From NCBI GenBank assembly GCA_020636955.1, contig JACJWY010000021.1, positions 1 through 27,516 of the forward strand: a stretch of 27,516 bases of DNA. The letters are read 5' to 3'. Shown here in pieces: positions 15,951 through 22,622 of this stretch. Position 1 is the first letter of the stretch; every line of letters begins with the position of its first letter. The position numbers and the translations under genes were made by a program. The notes under the pieces are model-generated. The model did not search any database, was not told the origin of the DNA, and saw only the letters and a program-made list of their open reading frames with translations. Source of the stretch: Thermoleophilales bacterium (GTDB taxonomy: Bacteria; Actinomycetota; Thermoleophilia; Solirubrobacterales; 70-9).

Positions 15951-15958
15951 CTCCTCTT
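15951..15958 (-). promoter_or_regulatory. Shine-Dalgarno that decides the potA start
   Basis: AAGAGGAG on the minus strand is a near-perfect anti-16S match placed 5 nt before an in-frame ACG codon and nowhere near a standard start codon. A possible -10 (TAGCCT) lies at 15976-15981. Confidence 0.7.
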
Positions 15959-16040
15959 GACGATCTCGGCTGGTGAGGCTAGTTGTTGCGGGACAGATCT
16001 CCGGCTACCCCGAACGAGTTCGACTCTAACCGTTGGCGGC

Positions 16041-16057
16041 CCGGACCGACAGTCCGG
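16041..16057 (-). terminator. Hairpin after the crotonase-HD fusion gene
   Basis: CCGGAC and GTCCGG pair around a 5-nt loop immediately after the stop codon. There is no T-run, so its strength as a terminator is uncertain. Confidence 0.35.
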
Positions 16058-16058
16058 A

Positions 16059-17435
16059 TCAGGACATGAGATGTTCGAGTCGGTCCAGCCGGTCACCGAT
16101 TTGAGCCACCAATCCGGGCGGCGGGCAGGCTCCCGAAAGCGCTTCGATGTCCCCGCGCCAGAGTCCGAGGCGCTTTTCCGCGTCCAGGTCGGCAGCATTT
16201 TCGCCCGCCTCGATCCGCTCGATCATCGCGTCGATTCCAGCCAGTCGGTCGGCCAGGTACACGAGGCGGGCGGCCTCACCCGCGATCGCGACCCGGTGGC
16301 GATGGTCGGCCCGGCGATCGGCCCGGTCACCGATCGACGGGTCCTGACCGAGGGCGACGACCAGATCGCGCATTCCGGGACCGAAGGTTGCCTCGATTTC
16401 TTCCGCGGTGGTGTCGGCCTTTTCGACCGTGTCGTGGAGGTAGGCGGCAGCTTCCGCGACATCGTCGCCCCCGTGCCTGACGGTGATTCTCGCCACCCGG
16501 GCCGGATGCTCGATGAAGTCACCGCCGCCGTGTCGGTCGATCTGTCCGCGGTGTGCCTTTTCGGCGAAGGAGTAGGCGGCGCCCGGTAGGTGGAGCGGAG
16601 CGGCCCCGGCAACCCGGTCGGGATGGTCGCGATTTACGAAGGCGCTGGCACCGGTCCTGATCTCCGGGCGGTCAAGGAGGCTGTTGAACAGCTCCGCCTC
16701 GACCGCCAAACCTTCTTCCAGCGGGCGGCCGAAGCCGCGGATCGCCGCTTCGAGGTCGGTGCGCAGCGCCGGTTGGGGGAGGGCCGAAATCTGCCCGGCC
16801 AGCTCCAGCGCCCGCTCAAGGCAACGGCCGCTCTCGGTCACCTCGTTGACCAGCCCGATCCTTTCGGCTTCGGCAGCTCCGATCACCCTCCCCGTGATGA
16901 TCAGGTCAAGCGCGCGGGACATACCGATCATCCGGGGCAGGCGCTGGGTGCCGCCGTCACCGAGTCCGACGTTCCAGCGCCGGCAAGTCACCCCGAAAGA
17001 TGCGTGCTGATCGGCTACCCGGATGTGGGCGAGGCAGGCCCATTCGAGTCCGCCCGCGTACGCCGCGCCGTTGACGGCGGCGATCACCGGCTTGTTGACC
17101 GAAACCCATCGGGTCGGTCCGATGTTTCCCTCGGCCGGAATCGGCCGGGCATGGAGGTCGCGACCGTCGAAGAGCGGCTCGGACTCGGAATCCGGATCGA
17201 ACATCGCAACCACCGACTTGAGGTCGGCCCCGGAGCAGAAAGCCTCGGTTCCGGCACCGGTGATGACCAGGACATTCGCCTCGTCATCGTCTCGAAACCT
17301 GCCCACGAGGTCGAAGAGGGCCCGCGATTCGAGCCGACCGATCGCGTTGCGGGCCCGTGGCCGGTTGATCGTGATCAGGCGGACCCCGGGGGAGGGTTCC
17401 TCGTAGAGGACGGATTCGGGTTCGTCGCCGGTCAC
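16059..17435 (-). CDS. Crotonase (enoyl-CoA hydratase-like) fused to a RelA/SpoT-hydrolase-like HD domain
   Basis: This is a 458-aa two-domain protein. Residues 1 to about 265 are a crotonase fold with oxyanion-hole segments CSGADLK (67-73) and NGAAYAGGLEWA (122-133), and the helix GGTQRLPRMIG. E131 matches one catalytic Glu of enoyl-CoA hydratase. The second is absent: FGVTCRRWNVGLGDGG (147-162) follows a hydratase-like subfamily lacking it. Residues about 284-405 resemble the (p)ppGpp hydrolase/MESH1 HD fold: FAEKAHRGQ, the HP motif with H310, HDTVEK (H334, D335, E338) and LADRL (D396). All four predicted metal ligands are kept, but the HDxxED Asp is Lys. The frame is unbroken. GTG 17435 lies 24 bp after the preceding gene. 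The substrates of both halves are unknown. Confidence 0.85.
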   Translation of the reverse strand: MTGDEPESVLYEEPSPGVRLITINRPRARNAIGRLESRALFDLVGRFRDDDEANVLVITGAGTEAFCSGADLKSVVAMFDPDSESEPLFDGRDLHARPIPAEGNIGPTRWVSVNKPVIAAVNGAAYAGGLEWACLAHIRVADQHASFGVTCRRWNVGLGDGGTQRLPRMIGMSRALDLIITGRVIGAAEAERIGLVNEVTESGRCLERALELAGQISALPQPALRTDLEAAIRGFGRPLEEGLAVEAELFNSLLDRPEIRTGASAFVNRDHPDRVAGAAPLHLPGAAYSFAEKAHRGQIDRHGGGDFIEHPARVARITVRHGGDDVAEAAAYLHDTVEKADTTAEEIEATFGPGMRDLVVALGQDPSIGDRADRRADHRHRVAIAGEAARLVYLADRLAGIDAMIERIEAGENAADLDAEKRLGLWRGDIEALSGACPPPGLVAQIGDRLDRLEHLMS

Positions 17436-17459
17436 GAGGTCTTGGTGGCCGGTCAGGGC

Positions 17460-18146
17460 CTATTCACCGCCGGTGGGGGGAATTACCACGCCCGAAGAGT
17501 CGGTTGTGCCGTCCGGAAGGGTCACGCCGGTCGCAGGCAGGGTGACTCCGGTCTCCGGAACGTCGGTGCCGGTGTCCGTGGTATCTGTGCTCGTCGGAAC
17601 GATTCCGGCCGCTGACTCGAGGGCTTCGACCCTGGTCTGGAGGGCGTCGATGCGGTCGCTGTCGGAGTTCTTGGTCAGCGATATATAGAGCGCGGCCGCG
17701 CCGACACCGACCGCGAGGCAGGTCAGCACGAGGGCCACGATCGTGCGCTTTTTCAGCGACCTTTCCAGCTGGGCGAGCCATCCGCGCTGGCCGTCGAGAC
17801 GGGTCGCCAGGTCGATTGGCTGGCGCTGCTGCACAGCCGGGATGCGGCCCTGGGAGCCGGTGCTGCGGGGAGGCATCGCTCTCGGCGGGACAGACCGCGG
17901 CGGCCCCTGCCGGGCGGACCCGGAAGGCACGCCGGGAGGAGGGGGCGCGGCGGCAGCAGGCGCGGCGGCAGTCGGAGCGGCGGCGGTTGGGGCGGCACCA
18001 GCAGGCGCAGCGGCGTTCGGCGGTTGCGGCCGTCCGGATTGACCGGGACCCGGAGCGGACTGGCCGCTCGAAGCTGGCTGGGGCCGCCCCTGCGGGGCGT
18101 TTATCGGCGTCTCGGAAGCGCCGCCTTCGGATGGCGGATTACTCAT
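17460..18146 (-). CDS. Pro/Ala-rich single-pass membrane protein of unknown function
   Basis: This 228-aa protein has a long disordered N-terminus rich in Pro, Ala, Gly and Gln (1 to about 110) with AAAPT-type repeats (about 46-68). A basic KKR (132-134) precedes one transmembrane helix (about 134-157). A short coiled coil (DRIDALQTRVEALESAAG, about 164-181) and a Thr/Asp/Val/Pro-rich tail with the repeated unit GVTLP follow. The charges suggest N-in, C-out. Codon structure, a TAGATT box 8 nt before ATG 18146 and tight linkage (24 bp) to the downstream fusion gene support expression. I recognise no family. It could be a cell-envelope or division-associated protein. Confidence 0.75.
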   Translation of the reverse strand: MSNPPSEGGASETPINAPQGRPQPASSGQSAPGPGQSGRPQPPNAAAPAGAAPTAAAPTAAAPAAAAPPPPGVPSGSARQGPPRSVPPRAMPPRSTGSQGRIPAVQQRQPIDLATRLDGQRGWLAQLERSLKKRTIVALVLTCLAVGVGAAALYISLTKNSDSDRIDALQTRVEALESAAGIVPTSTDTTDTGTDVPETGVTLPATGVTLPDGTTDSSGVVIPPTGGE

Positions 18147-18154
18147 CGCAGGTC

Positions 18155-18160
18155 AATCTA
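18155..18160 (-). promoter_or_regulatory. -10 box of the Pro/Ala-rich protein / crotonase-HD operon
   Basis: TAGATT on the minus strand ends 8 nt before ATG 18146, giving a leaderless or nearly leaderless mRNA. Confidence 0.45.
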
Positions 18161-18271
18161 CCCGTCCCGCATTTCCGCAGTTCATTACGCTGCTTGGTGG
18201 CATTTATCCGTCAAGTCCCTGCCGGGTGCCCTCACACCCAGGCCACATAAACCCAAGGAGAAAGACTTCGC

Positions 18272-19435
18272 ATGCCTGAAGCAGTCATCGTCGATACCGT
18301 GCGCACCCCGATCGGCCGCGCCTTCAAGGGCTCGCTGGCCCAGCTGCGCCCCGACGAGACCGGCGCCTTCGTGATCGACCGCCTTCTCGAGCGCAACCCT
18401 GATCTCGACCCGAAGCTCGTCCAGGAGGTGTTCTGCGGCGTCGGCATGCCGCAGGGTCTCCAGGCGTTCAACCTCGCCCGGATCATGGTCCTGCTGTCGG
18501 AGAACCTGAGCGAGGAGACCACCGGTGTCACCGTCTCCCGCTACTGCGCCAGCTCGCTCGACGCGATCCGCCACGCCTCCAACGCCGTCAAGAATGGCGA
18601 GGGCGACGCCTACATCGCCGCCGGCGTCGAGTTCGTCTCGCGCTTCAACGAGCGCAACGAGGTCGCCGGCAACGACGACAAGAACTCCAAGCTCACCGGT
18701 GAGGGCGAGTTGCCCAACGTCTACATCGACATGGGCGTGACCGCCGTCAACGTCGCCGAGAAGTACGGCGTCTCCCGCGACGACATGGACGATTACGCGC
18801 TGCGTTCGCAGCACTTGGCCGTCGCCTCGCAGGAATCCGGCTTCTTCGACAAGGAGATCGTCGCGATCCCGACGCCGAACGGCGAGGTCAGCAAGGACGA
18901 CGGCCCCCGCAAGGACGAGGGCGACATGCGCGAGAAGCTCGGCAGCCTCAAGGAGGCGTTCGGTGGCGGTGGCGTCACGGCCGGCAACTCCTGCCCGCTC
19001 AACGACGGCGCGGCGGCAGCGCTGATCATGTCCGATACGAAGGCGAAGGAGCTCGGCCTGACGCCGCGCGCCCGCATCGTCACCTCGGCCACGGCCGGCA
19101 ACAACCCCGAGTACATGGGTGTCGCCCCGATCGGCGCCGTCAAGAAGGTGCTCGACCGCGCCGGGATGACGATCGACGACATCGGCACCGTCGAGCTCAA
19201 CGAGGCGTTCGCCGCCCAGGTCATCCCGATCATGGAGGAGTGCGGGATCGACCAGGACAAGCTCAACACCCACGGTGGGGCCATCGCGCTCGGCCATCCG
19301 TTCGGCATGACCGGCGCCCGGATCATGGGCACGCTGCTCAACGTCATGGAGACCGACGACCACGCTGTCGGCCTCGAGACGATGTGCGTGGCCGGTGGCC
19401 AGGGCGAGGCGATGATCGTGGAGCGCCTCAACTAG
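18272..19435 (+). CDS. Acetyl-CoA acetyltransferase (thiolase)
   Basis: This 387-aa thiolase catalyses reversible condensation or cleavage of acyl-CoA and acetyl-CoA in the cytosol. The acylated nucleophile is C92 in SRYCASSLDA. H342 in GGAIALGHPFGMTG and C372 in CVAGGQGEAM complete the active site. The start has AAGGAG (18255-18260), one of the clearer ribosome-binding sites in the window. Codon use is strongly biased to C/G-ending codons (CGC, CTC, GAG) compared with neighbours, consistent with high expression. It is divergent from the crotonase-HD gene pair and could share a role in fatty-acid beta-oxidation or acetoacetyl-CoA metabolism. Confidence 0.95.
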   Translation: MPEAVIVDTVRTPIGRAFKGSLAQLRPDETGAFVIDRLLERNPDLDPKLVQEVFCGVGMPQGLQAFNLARIMVLLSENLSEETTGVTVSRYCASSLDAIRHASNAVKNGEGDAYIAAGVEFVSRFNERNEVAGNDDKNSKLTGEGELPNVYIDMGVTAVNVAEKYGVSRDDMDDYALRSQHLAVASQESGFFDKEIVAIPTPNGEVSKDDGPRKDEGDMREKLGSLKEAFGGGGVTAGNSCPLNDGAAAALIMSDTKAKELGLTPRARIVTSATAGNNPEYMGVAPIGAVKKVLDRAGMTIDDIGTVELNEAFAAQVIPIMEECGIDQDKLNTHGGAIALGHPFGMTGARIMGTLLNVMETDDHAVGLETMCVAGGQGEAMIVERLN

Positions 19436-19460
19436 GCATTCGCCGGAAGCTCGAAGTTCC

Positions 19461-19490
19461 GAAAGGGCCCGGCAAACGCCGGGCCCTTTC
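19461..19490. terminator. Bidirectional terminator between thiolase and lhgO
   Basis: GAAAGGGCCCGGC (19461-19473) and its exact complement (19478-19490) form a 13-bp stem with an AAAC loop, between two convergent genes whose stops are 26 bp and 4 bp away. T-runs on each side are short. Confidence 0.75.
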
Positions 19491-19493
19491 CGT

Positions 19494-20756
19494 TCAGGTG
19501 AGGGCCCGGTCGGCGATCAGTCCGGCTAGGGCTAGGGATGAAGTGGCGGCCGGGGAGGGGGCGTTCCTCACGTGAACTCCGGCTTCGGTCTGCTCGATCA
19601 GGAAATCCTCGATCAGGTTTCCCTCTCGATCGAGAGCCTGGGCGCGGACTCCGGACGGGCCCGGGATCACGTCGTCCGCAGTCAGGCCGGGGACCATGCG
19701 GGCGGCTTCGCGGGCGAGACGGGCCGGGCGGATCGAATTGGCCGCTTCACTCATGCTGGCCCGCAAGTGACGGCGCATCAGCTCCCAGGTTCCCGGCCAG
19801 CGGAGGGTGGTGCCGAGGTCCCGGCGGCTGAGGCGGGTCAGCTCGTAGGCGTCCCGGGCGCCGGCGATCATCGCGGTCGGACCGATCAGCAGCGATCCGT
19901 CGAAGGTACGGGTCAGGTGGGCGCCGAGGAAGGGGAGCTCGGGGTCTGGCACGGGATAGACATTGCCCCGGACCAGATCCTCGCGGCCCGGTTTGACCTC
20001 GAGGTAGCCGCCCCGGATCGGCACGATCCTCGGCTCGATCGAACCACCGCAGGCGACGGCAAGCCGGTCGGACTGAAGGCCGGCGCAGAAGACGGCCCGG
20101 CCGCAGTCGAGCGGGCCGGATGGAGTTCGAAGGCGCAGACGGGCGGGCGAACCGGTCCCGGTGGTGGAAACGCCCCCGGAAGGGCTGCCGGTACCGGCCG
20201 GGCGCGCCGAGAGGACAGGGCAGGCGAGATGGATGCTGCCGCCGGCCTTCTCGAAATCATCCGCGAAGGATCCTGCGATGGCCGCGAAGTCCGTAACGGC
20301 AGTGAAGGGTGAATGGAGGGCGGCGAGTCCGCGGGCGGCGGGTTCGATCTCCGGGATCTCATCCGATCCCACCCTCGTCAGCTCTCGCACCGCGTTCGCC
20401 TGACCGCGTCGTTCGAGTTCATCGAGTCGAGGCAGCTCCGCCTCGTTCGTGGCGACGATCAACTTGCCGCTAGCCCGCCACGGCAGCTCCCGCTCGGCGC
20501 AGTACTCGCCGAGCCGGGCGGCGCCATCAACGCAGAGCCGGGCCCGCAGCGAGCCCGGTTCGTAATAGACCCCGGCGTGGACGACACCGGAGTTGTGGGA
20601 GGACTGATGAGCGGCGAGTTTGACCTCGGCCTCCAGCAGAACGATCCGCGCGTCGGGCTCACGGGTCGCGAGCTCCCGGGCGACGGCGAGCCCCAGAATG
20701 CCGCCGCCCGCCACCGCGATGTCGCAAGCGGATGGCGGGCGGTCGGTCCGGCTCAT
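19494..20756 (-). CDS. lhgO: L-2-hydroxyglutarate oxidase family FAD enzyme
   Basis: This 420-aa FAD-dependent oxidoreductase of the LhgO/L2HGDH family oxidises L-2-hydroxyglutarate to 2-oxoglutarate, with electrons to quinone or O2. It has GGGILG (17-22), ribose-binding E42 and the family block HQSSHNSGVVHAGVYY (50-65). VPIRGGYLEV and the C-terminal VRNAPSPAATSSLALA FAD-binding tail are also typical. ATG 20756 is preferred over the longer frame (to 20816) because a GATAAT box ends 6 nt before it and the extension would run into a palindromic repeat. Two Gly/Ser/Thr-rich insertions (about residues 190-210) are slightly unusual. Confidence 0.9.
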   Translation of the reverse strand: MSRTDRPPSACDIAVAGGGILGLAVARELATREPDARIVLLEAEVKLAAHQSSHNSGVVHAGVYYEPGSLRARLCVDGAARLGEYCAERELPWRASGKLIVATNEAELPRLDELERRGQANAVRELTRVGSDEIPEIEPAARGLAALHSPFTAVTDFAAIAGSFADDFEKAGGSIHLACPVLSARPAGTGSPSGGVSTTGTGSPARLRLRTPSGPLDCGRAVFCAGLQSDRLAVACGGSIEPRIVPIRGGYLEVKPGREDLVRGNVYPVPDPELPFLGAHLTRTFDGSLLIGPTAMIAGARDAYELTRLSRRDLGTTLRWPGTWELMRRHLRASMSEAANSIRPARLAREAARMVPGLTADDVIPGPSGVRAQALDREGNLIEDFLIEQTEAGVHVRNAPSPAATSSLALAGLIADRALT

Positions 20757-20757
20757 G

Positions 20758-20772
20758 CGCCGATTATCGGCG
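20758..20772 (-). promoter_or_regulatory. Palindrome containing the lhgO -10 box
   Basis: CGCCGAT-A-ATCGGCG is a perfect 15-bp palindrome (7-bp arms, one central base) that includes GATAAT on the minus strand, 6 nt before ATG 20756. A repressor dimer binding it would block the promoter directly. Confidence 0.5.
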
Positions 20773-20793
20773 AATGGCCGGTGCCTCCACAGC

Positions 20794-20838
20794 GGTGGGT
20801 CGGATTTACGGTCCATGTGCCGGAAATCCGACCCACCG
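20794..20838. repeat. GGTGGGTCGGAT palindromic repeat, copy C
   Basis: This is the best-formed copy: GGTGGGTCGGATTTACGG pairs with CCGGAAATCCGACCCACC with one mismatch, giving an almost perfect 18-bp stem with a loop of about 8 nt. It lies between the lhgO start and the 3' end of the FMN reductase gene. Confidence 0.8.
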
Positions 20839-20844
20839 GGTGGC

Positions 20845-21429
20845 TCAGGCGGTCACCGCTTCCTGATCCTGGTCGGCGATCACGGCGACCAGTTCGTTTA
20901 GCTCCGCCATCAGGGCGGTGAGGTCGGCCCGGGCCTGATCGTCGACCAGGCGGCCGTCCTCGAGCTTCTCGTCGACCTTGCCGATCGCGAGCTCGCGCTC
21001 GACGGTCGGGGTGCCGGTGATCGTCAGCGACTTGCGTAGCGACTGGTTCGCCCAGATTCCGCCGAAGGGCATCGGGCTCTGGGAGACGATCGCCGCCGGC
21101 TTGCCAGCCAGTGAAGAGGCCTTGTGGGGTCTCGAGGCCCAGTCGATCGCGTTCTTGAGGTAGCCGGGAGGGCCCGCGTTGTACTCGGGGGTGACGATCA
21201 GCAGAGCATCGGCCGCGCTGATCCGGTCCCGCAGGTCCTCGACCTCCGCCGGCACCGGCTCGGGTCCGTCATAAGCCGGGTCGTGGTCGGCGTTGTAGGC
21301 CGGGACCGAGGCGAGACCTTCGTAGATCCCGACCTCCACGCCCTCGGGGGCGAGGTCGCCCGCGGCGCGGGTGACCTGCTCGGTAAGCGAGTTCTCTCGC
21401 AGGCTTCCGACGATGGCCAGGACCTTCAT
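20845..21429 (-). CDS. NADPH-dependent FMN reductase family protein
   Basis: This 194-aa flavodoxin-like protein has the FMN phosphate loop GSLRENSLTEQV (8-19) and the isoalloxazine-binding segment TPEYNAGPPGYLKNAIDWASRP, both diagnostic for the azoreductase/chromate reductase/NQO-like FMN_red family. It uses NAD(P)H to reduce quinones, azo compounds or flavin. ATG 21429 is 2 bp after the yceI stop, so the genes form an operon probably controlled by the divergent MarR protein. That context favours a quinone or electrophile detoxification role. Confidence 0.9.
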   Translation of the reverse strand: MKVLAIVGSLRENSLTEQVTRAAGDLAPEGVEVGIYEGLASVPAYNADHDPAYDGPEPVPAEVEDLRDRISAADALLIVTPEYNAGPPGYLKNAIDWASRPHKASSLAGKPAAIVSQSPMPFGGIWANQSLRKSLTITGTPTVERELAIGKVDEKLEDGRLVDDQARADLTALMAELNELVAVIADQDQEAVTA

Positions 21430-21431
21430 GA

Positions 21432-21989
21432 TTACTCGCCCGCCTTGACTGCCTCGACCGTGAGGACGAGACGGACCTTCTCGGCGACGACGGCAGCACC
21501 GCTATCGAGCGAGGCGCCCCAGGAGATGCCGTAGTCGTTGCGATTGATTTCGCCGTTCGCCTTGAGGCTGAGGACGGAACTGCCGTCCATGCCGATGCCG
21601 GCGCCTTCCACCTCGACGGTGAGGGTTACCGGGTTGGTCACGCCGCGCAGGGTCAGGTCGCCGGTGACCTCATAGGTCTCGCCGTCGGCCTGGCTTACGC
21701 CGGTCGACACGAAGGTGCCCTTGGGGTGGTTCTCGGCGTCGAAGAAGTCGGGGCTGAGGAGGTGGCCGATCAGCTGCTCTTCCGGAACCTGGACGGTGGA
21801 CACGTCGATCGAACCCTCGATCGCATCAATGCCCTCGTCTCCGACCGTGATGTTGCCCTCGAAGCCGCCGAAGCTGCCGCGGAAGGTGGAGATGCCGAGG
21901 TGCTTGACTTCGAAGCCGACCTGGGTGTGGACGGTGTCGATTCCGTAGGTGCCGGTTTCGATCTTTACTGCCTGTTCGGTGGTGCTCAT
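21432..21989 (-). CDS. YceI-family lipocalin-like protein
   Basis: This 185-aa protein matches the YceI domain: GTYGIDTVHTQVGFEVKHLG at the start, then the alternating beta pattern with VGDEGIDAIEGSIDVSTV, HPKGTFVST and ITLRGVTNPVTLTVE-like strands. YceI folds into a lipocalin-type barrel that binds isoprenoid quinones or other amphiphiles. No signal peptide is seen with the start at 21989, so it is probably cytoplasmic, as in many actinobacteria. The start is chosen from an upstream GAAGGG and the domain boundary; the open frame extends to 22061. It is the first gene of an operon with the FMN reductase. Confidence 0.92.
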   Translation of the reverse strand: MSTTEQAVKIETGTYGIDTVHTQVGFEVKHLGISTFRGSFGGFEGNITVGDEGIDAIEGSIDVSTVQVPEEQLIGHLLSPDFFDAENHPKGTFVSTGVSQADGETYEVTGDLTLRGVTNPVTLTVEVEGAGIGMDGSSVLSLKANGEINRNDYGISWGASLDSGAAVVAEKVRLVLTVEAVKAGE

Positions 21990-22028
21990 TTCGTTTCCCT
22001 TCGTTTCTGCTTCAAGTTGACTGTGAAA

Positions 22029-22046
22029 TAGTTGCGCAAGCAACTG
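22029..22046. promoter_or_regulatory. MarR operator site 1 (yceI proximal)
   Basis: TAGTTG-cgcaag-CAACTG is an inverted repeat with the inner perfect part AGTTGC-gcaa-GCAACT (22030-22045). It sits just downstream of the predicted yceI transcription start and matches site 2 in its arms. Confidence 0.65.
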
Positions 22047-22056
22047 TTGTACGAAC

Positions 22057-22084
22057 ACCATACCAAAACTAGTTGCGTTGTCAA
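22057..22084 (-). promoter_or_regulatory. Promoter of the yceI-FMN reductase operon
   Basis: On the minus strand a perfect TTGACA (22079-22084) is followed after 16 nt by TATGGT (22057-22062). The -35 lies inside operator site 2, and site 1 lies just downstream of the expected start point. Confidence 0.65.
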
Positions 22085-22087
22085 CTA
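22070..22087. promoter_or_regulatory. MarR operator site 2 (marR proximal)
   Basis: TAGTTG-cgttgt-CAACTA is a perfect 6-bp inverted repeat with a 6-nt spacer, the same arms and spacing as site 1. Its centre is 41 bp from that of site 1, close to four helical turns. It covers the -35 of yceI and the likely -35 (TTGCGT, 22073-22078) of marR. Confidence 0.7.
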
Positions 22088-22094
22088 CTTGCGC

Positions 22095-22100
22095 TACAAT
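22095..22100 (+). promoter_or_regulatory. -10 box of the second marR gene, leaderless start
   Basis: TACAAT ends 7 nt before ATG 22108; a TTGCGT lies 16 nt upstream as a possible -35. Confidence 0.6.
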
Positions 22101-22107
22101 GTGCTCT

Positions 22108-22617
22108 ATGGCACAGGCGACAGCTACGGAAACTGAGCAGGCAATTGGCGCAAGCCCGGCTCACGAAGCCGCTTTCCAGTCGATGCGCAGCGCCTACCTG
22201 CTGCTTTCGGAACGCTTCGAAAAGGAGCTGGCCGAGGCCGGACTTCCCGATCTTGGCTTCTACGGTGTTCTGCTCGCACTGAGTGAAGCGCCCGAACCGA
22301 GTCGTCCCCGCGACCTGCTCTGCAAGGTGAACGTGACCAAGAGCGGCCTCACCCGGCTGGTCGACCGGATCGAGAAGGCCGGGCTGGTCGAAAGGACCTA
22401 CTGCCCGTCAGACCGGCGCGGCACCTTCCTGGTCATCACGGATCAGGGCCGGGAAACGCTGGCGAAAATGCAGCCGGTGCGCGAGCGGGTCTTCAGGGAA
22501 GGCTTCGTCGACCTGGTCGAAGAAGAAGACGCGGTGACTGTCGCCCGGGTCATGGCCGAGGTCTCGGAGGGCATCTACGAAGCCCTGAACGCAGACGGCT
22601 CCTGCGACGCCGAATAG
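22108..22617 (+). CDS. MarR-family transcriptional regulator, Cys-containing
   Basis: This 169-aa winged-helix regulator starts MAQATATETEQ. The recognition region is NVTKSGLTRLVDRIEKAGLVER and the wing is CPSDRRGTFLVITDQGRE, a MarR signature. The start at ATG 22108 fits the TACAAT box 7 nt upstream; ATG 22099 would overlap that box. It has Cys residues in the DNA-binding half (LLCKV, TYCPSD) and one near the C-terminus (SCDAE), which would allow thiol-based sensing as in OhrR/YodB. It is divergent from yceI-FMN reductase and flanked by two identical-arm operators, so autorepression and repression of that operon are likely. The effector is unproven. Confidence 0.9.
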   Translation: MAQATATETEQAIGASPAHEAAFQSMRSAYLLLSERFEKELAEAGLPDLGFYGVLLALSEAPEPSRPRDLLCKVNVTKSGLTRLVDRIEKAGLVERTYCPSDRRGTFLVITDQGRETLAKMQPVRERVFREGFVDLVEEEDAVTVARVMAEVSEGIYEALNADGSCDAE

Positions 22618-22622
22618 CTCGC

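Noticed and set aside
17940..18012. Possible CRISPR or VNTR in the GCGGCGGCAG-rich stretch
   Set aside because: It encodes the AAAPT-type repeats of the Pro/Ala-rich protein; units are short and irregular, with no spacers.
18185..19363. 392-aa open frame on the minus strand across the thiolase
   Set aside because: It is antisense to a thiolase with intact active-site residues; the long frame reflects the strong C/G third-position bias.
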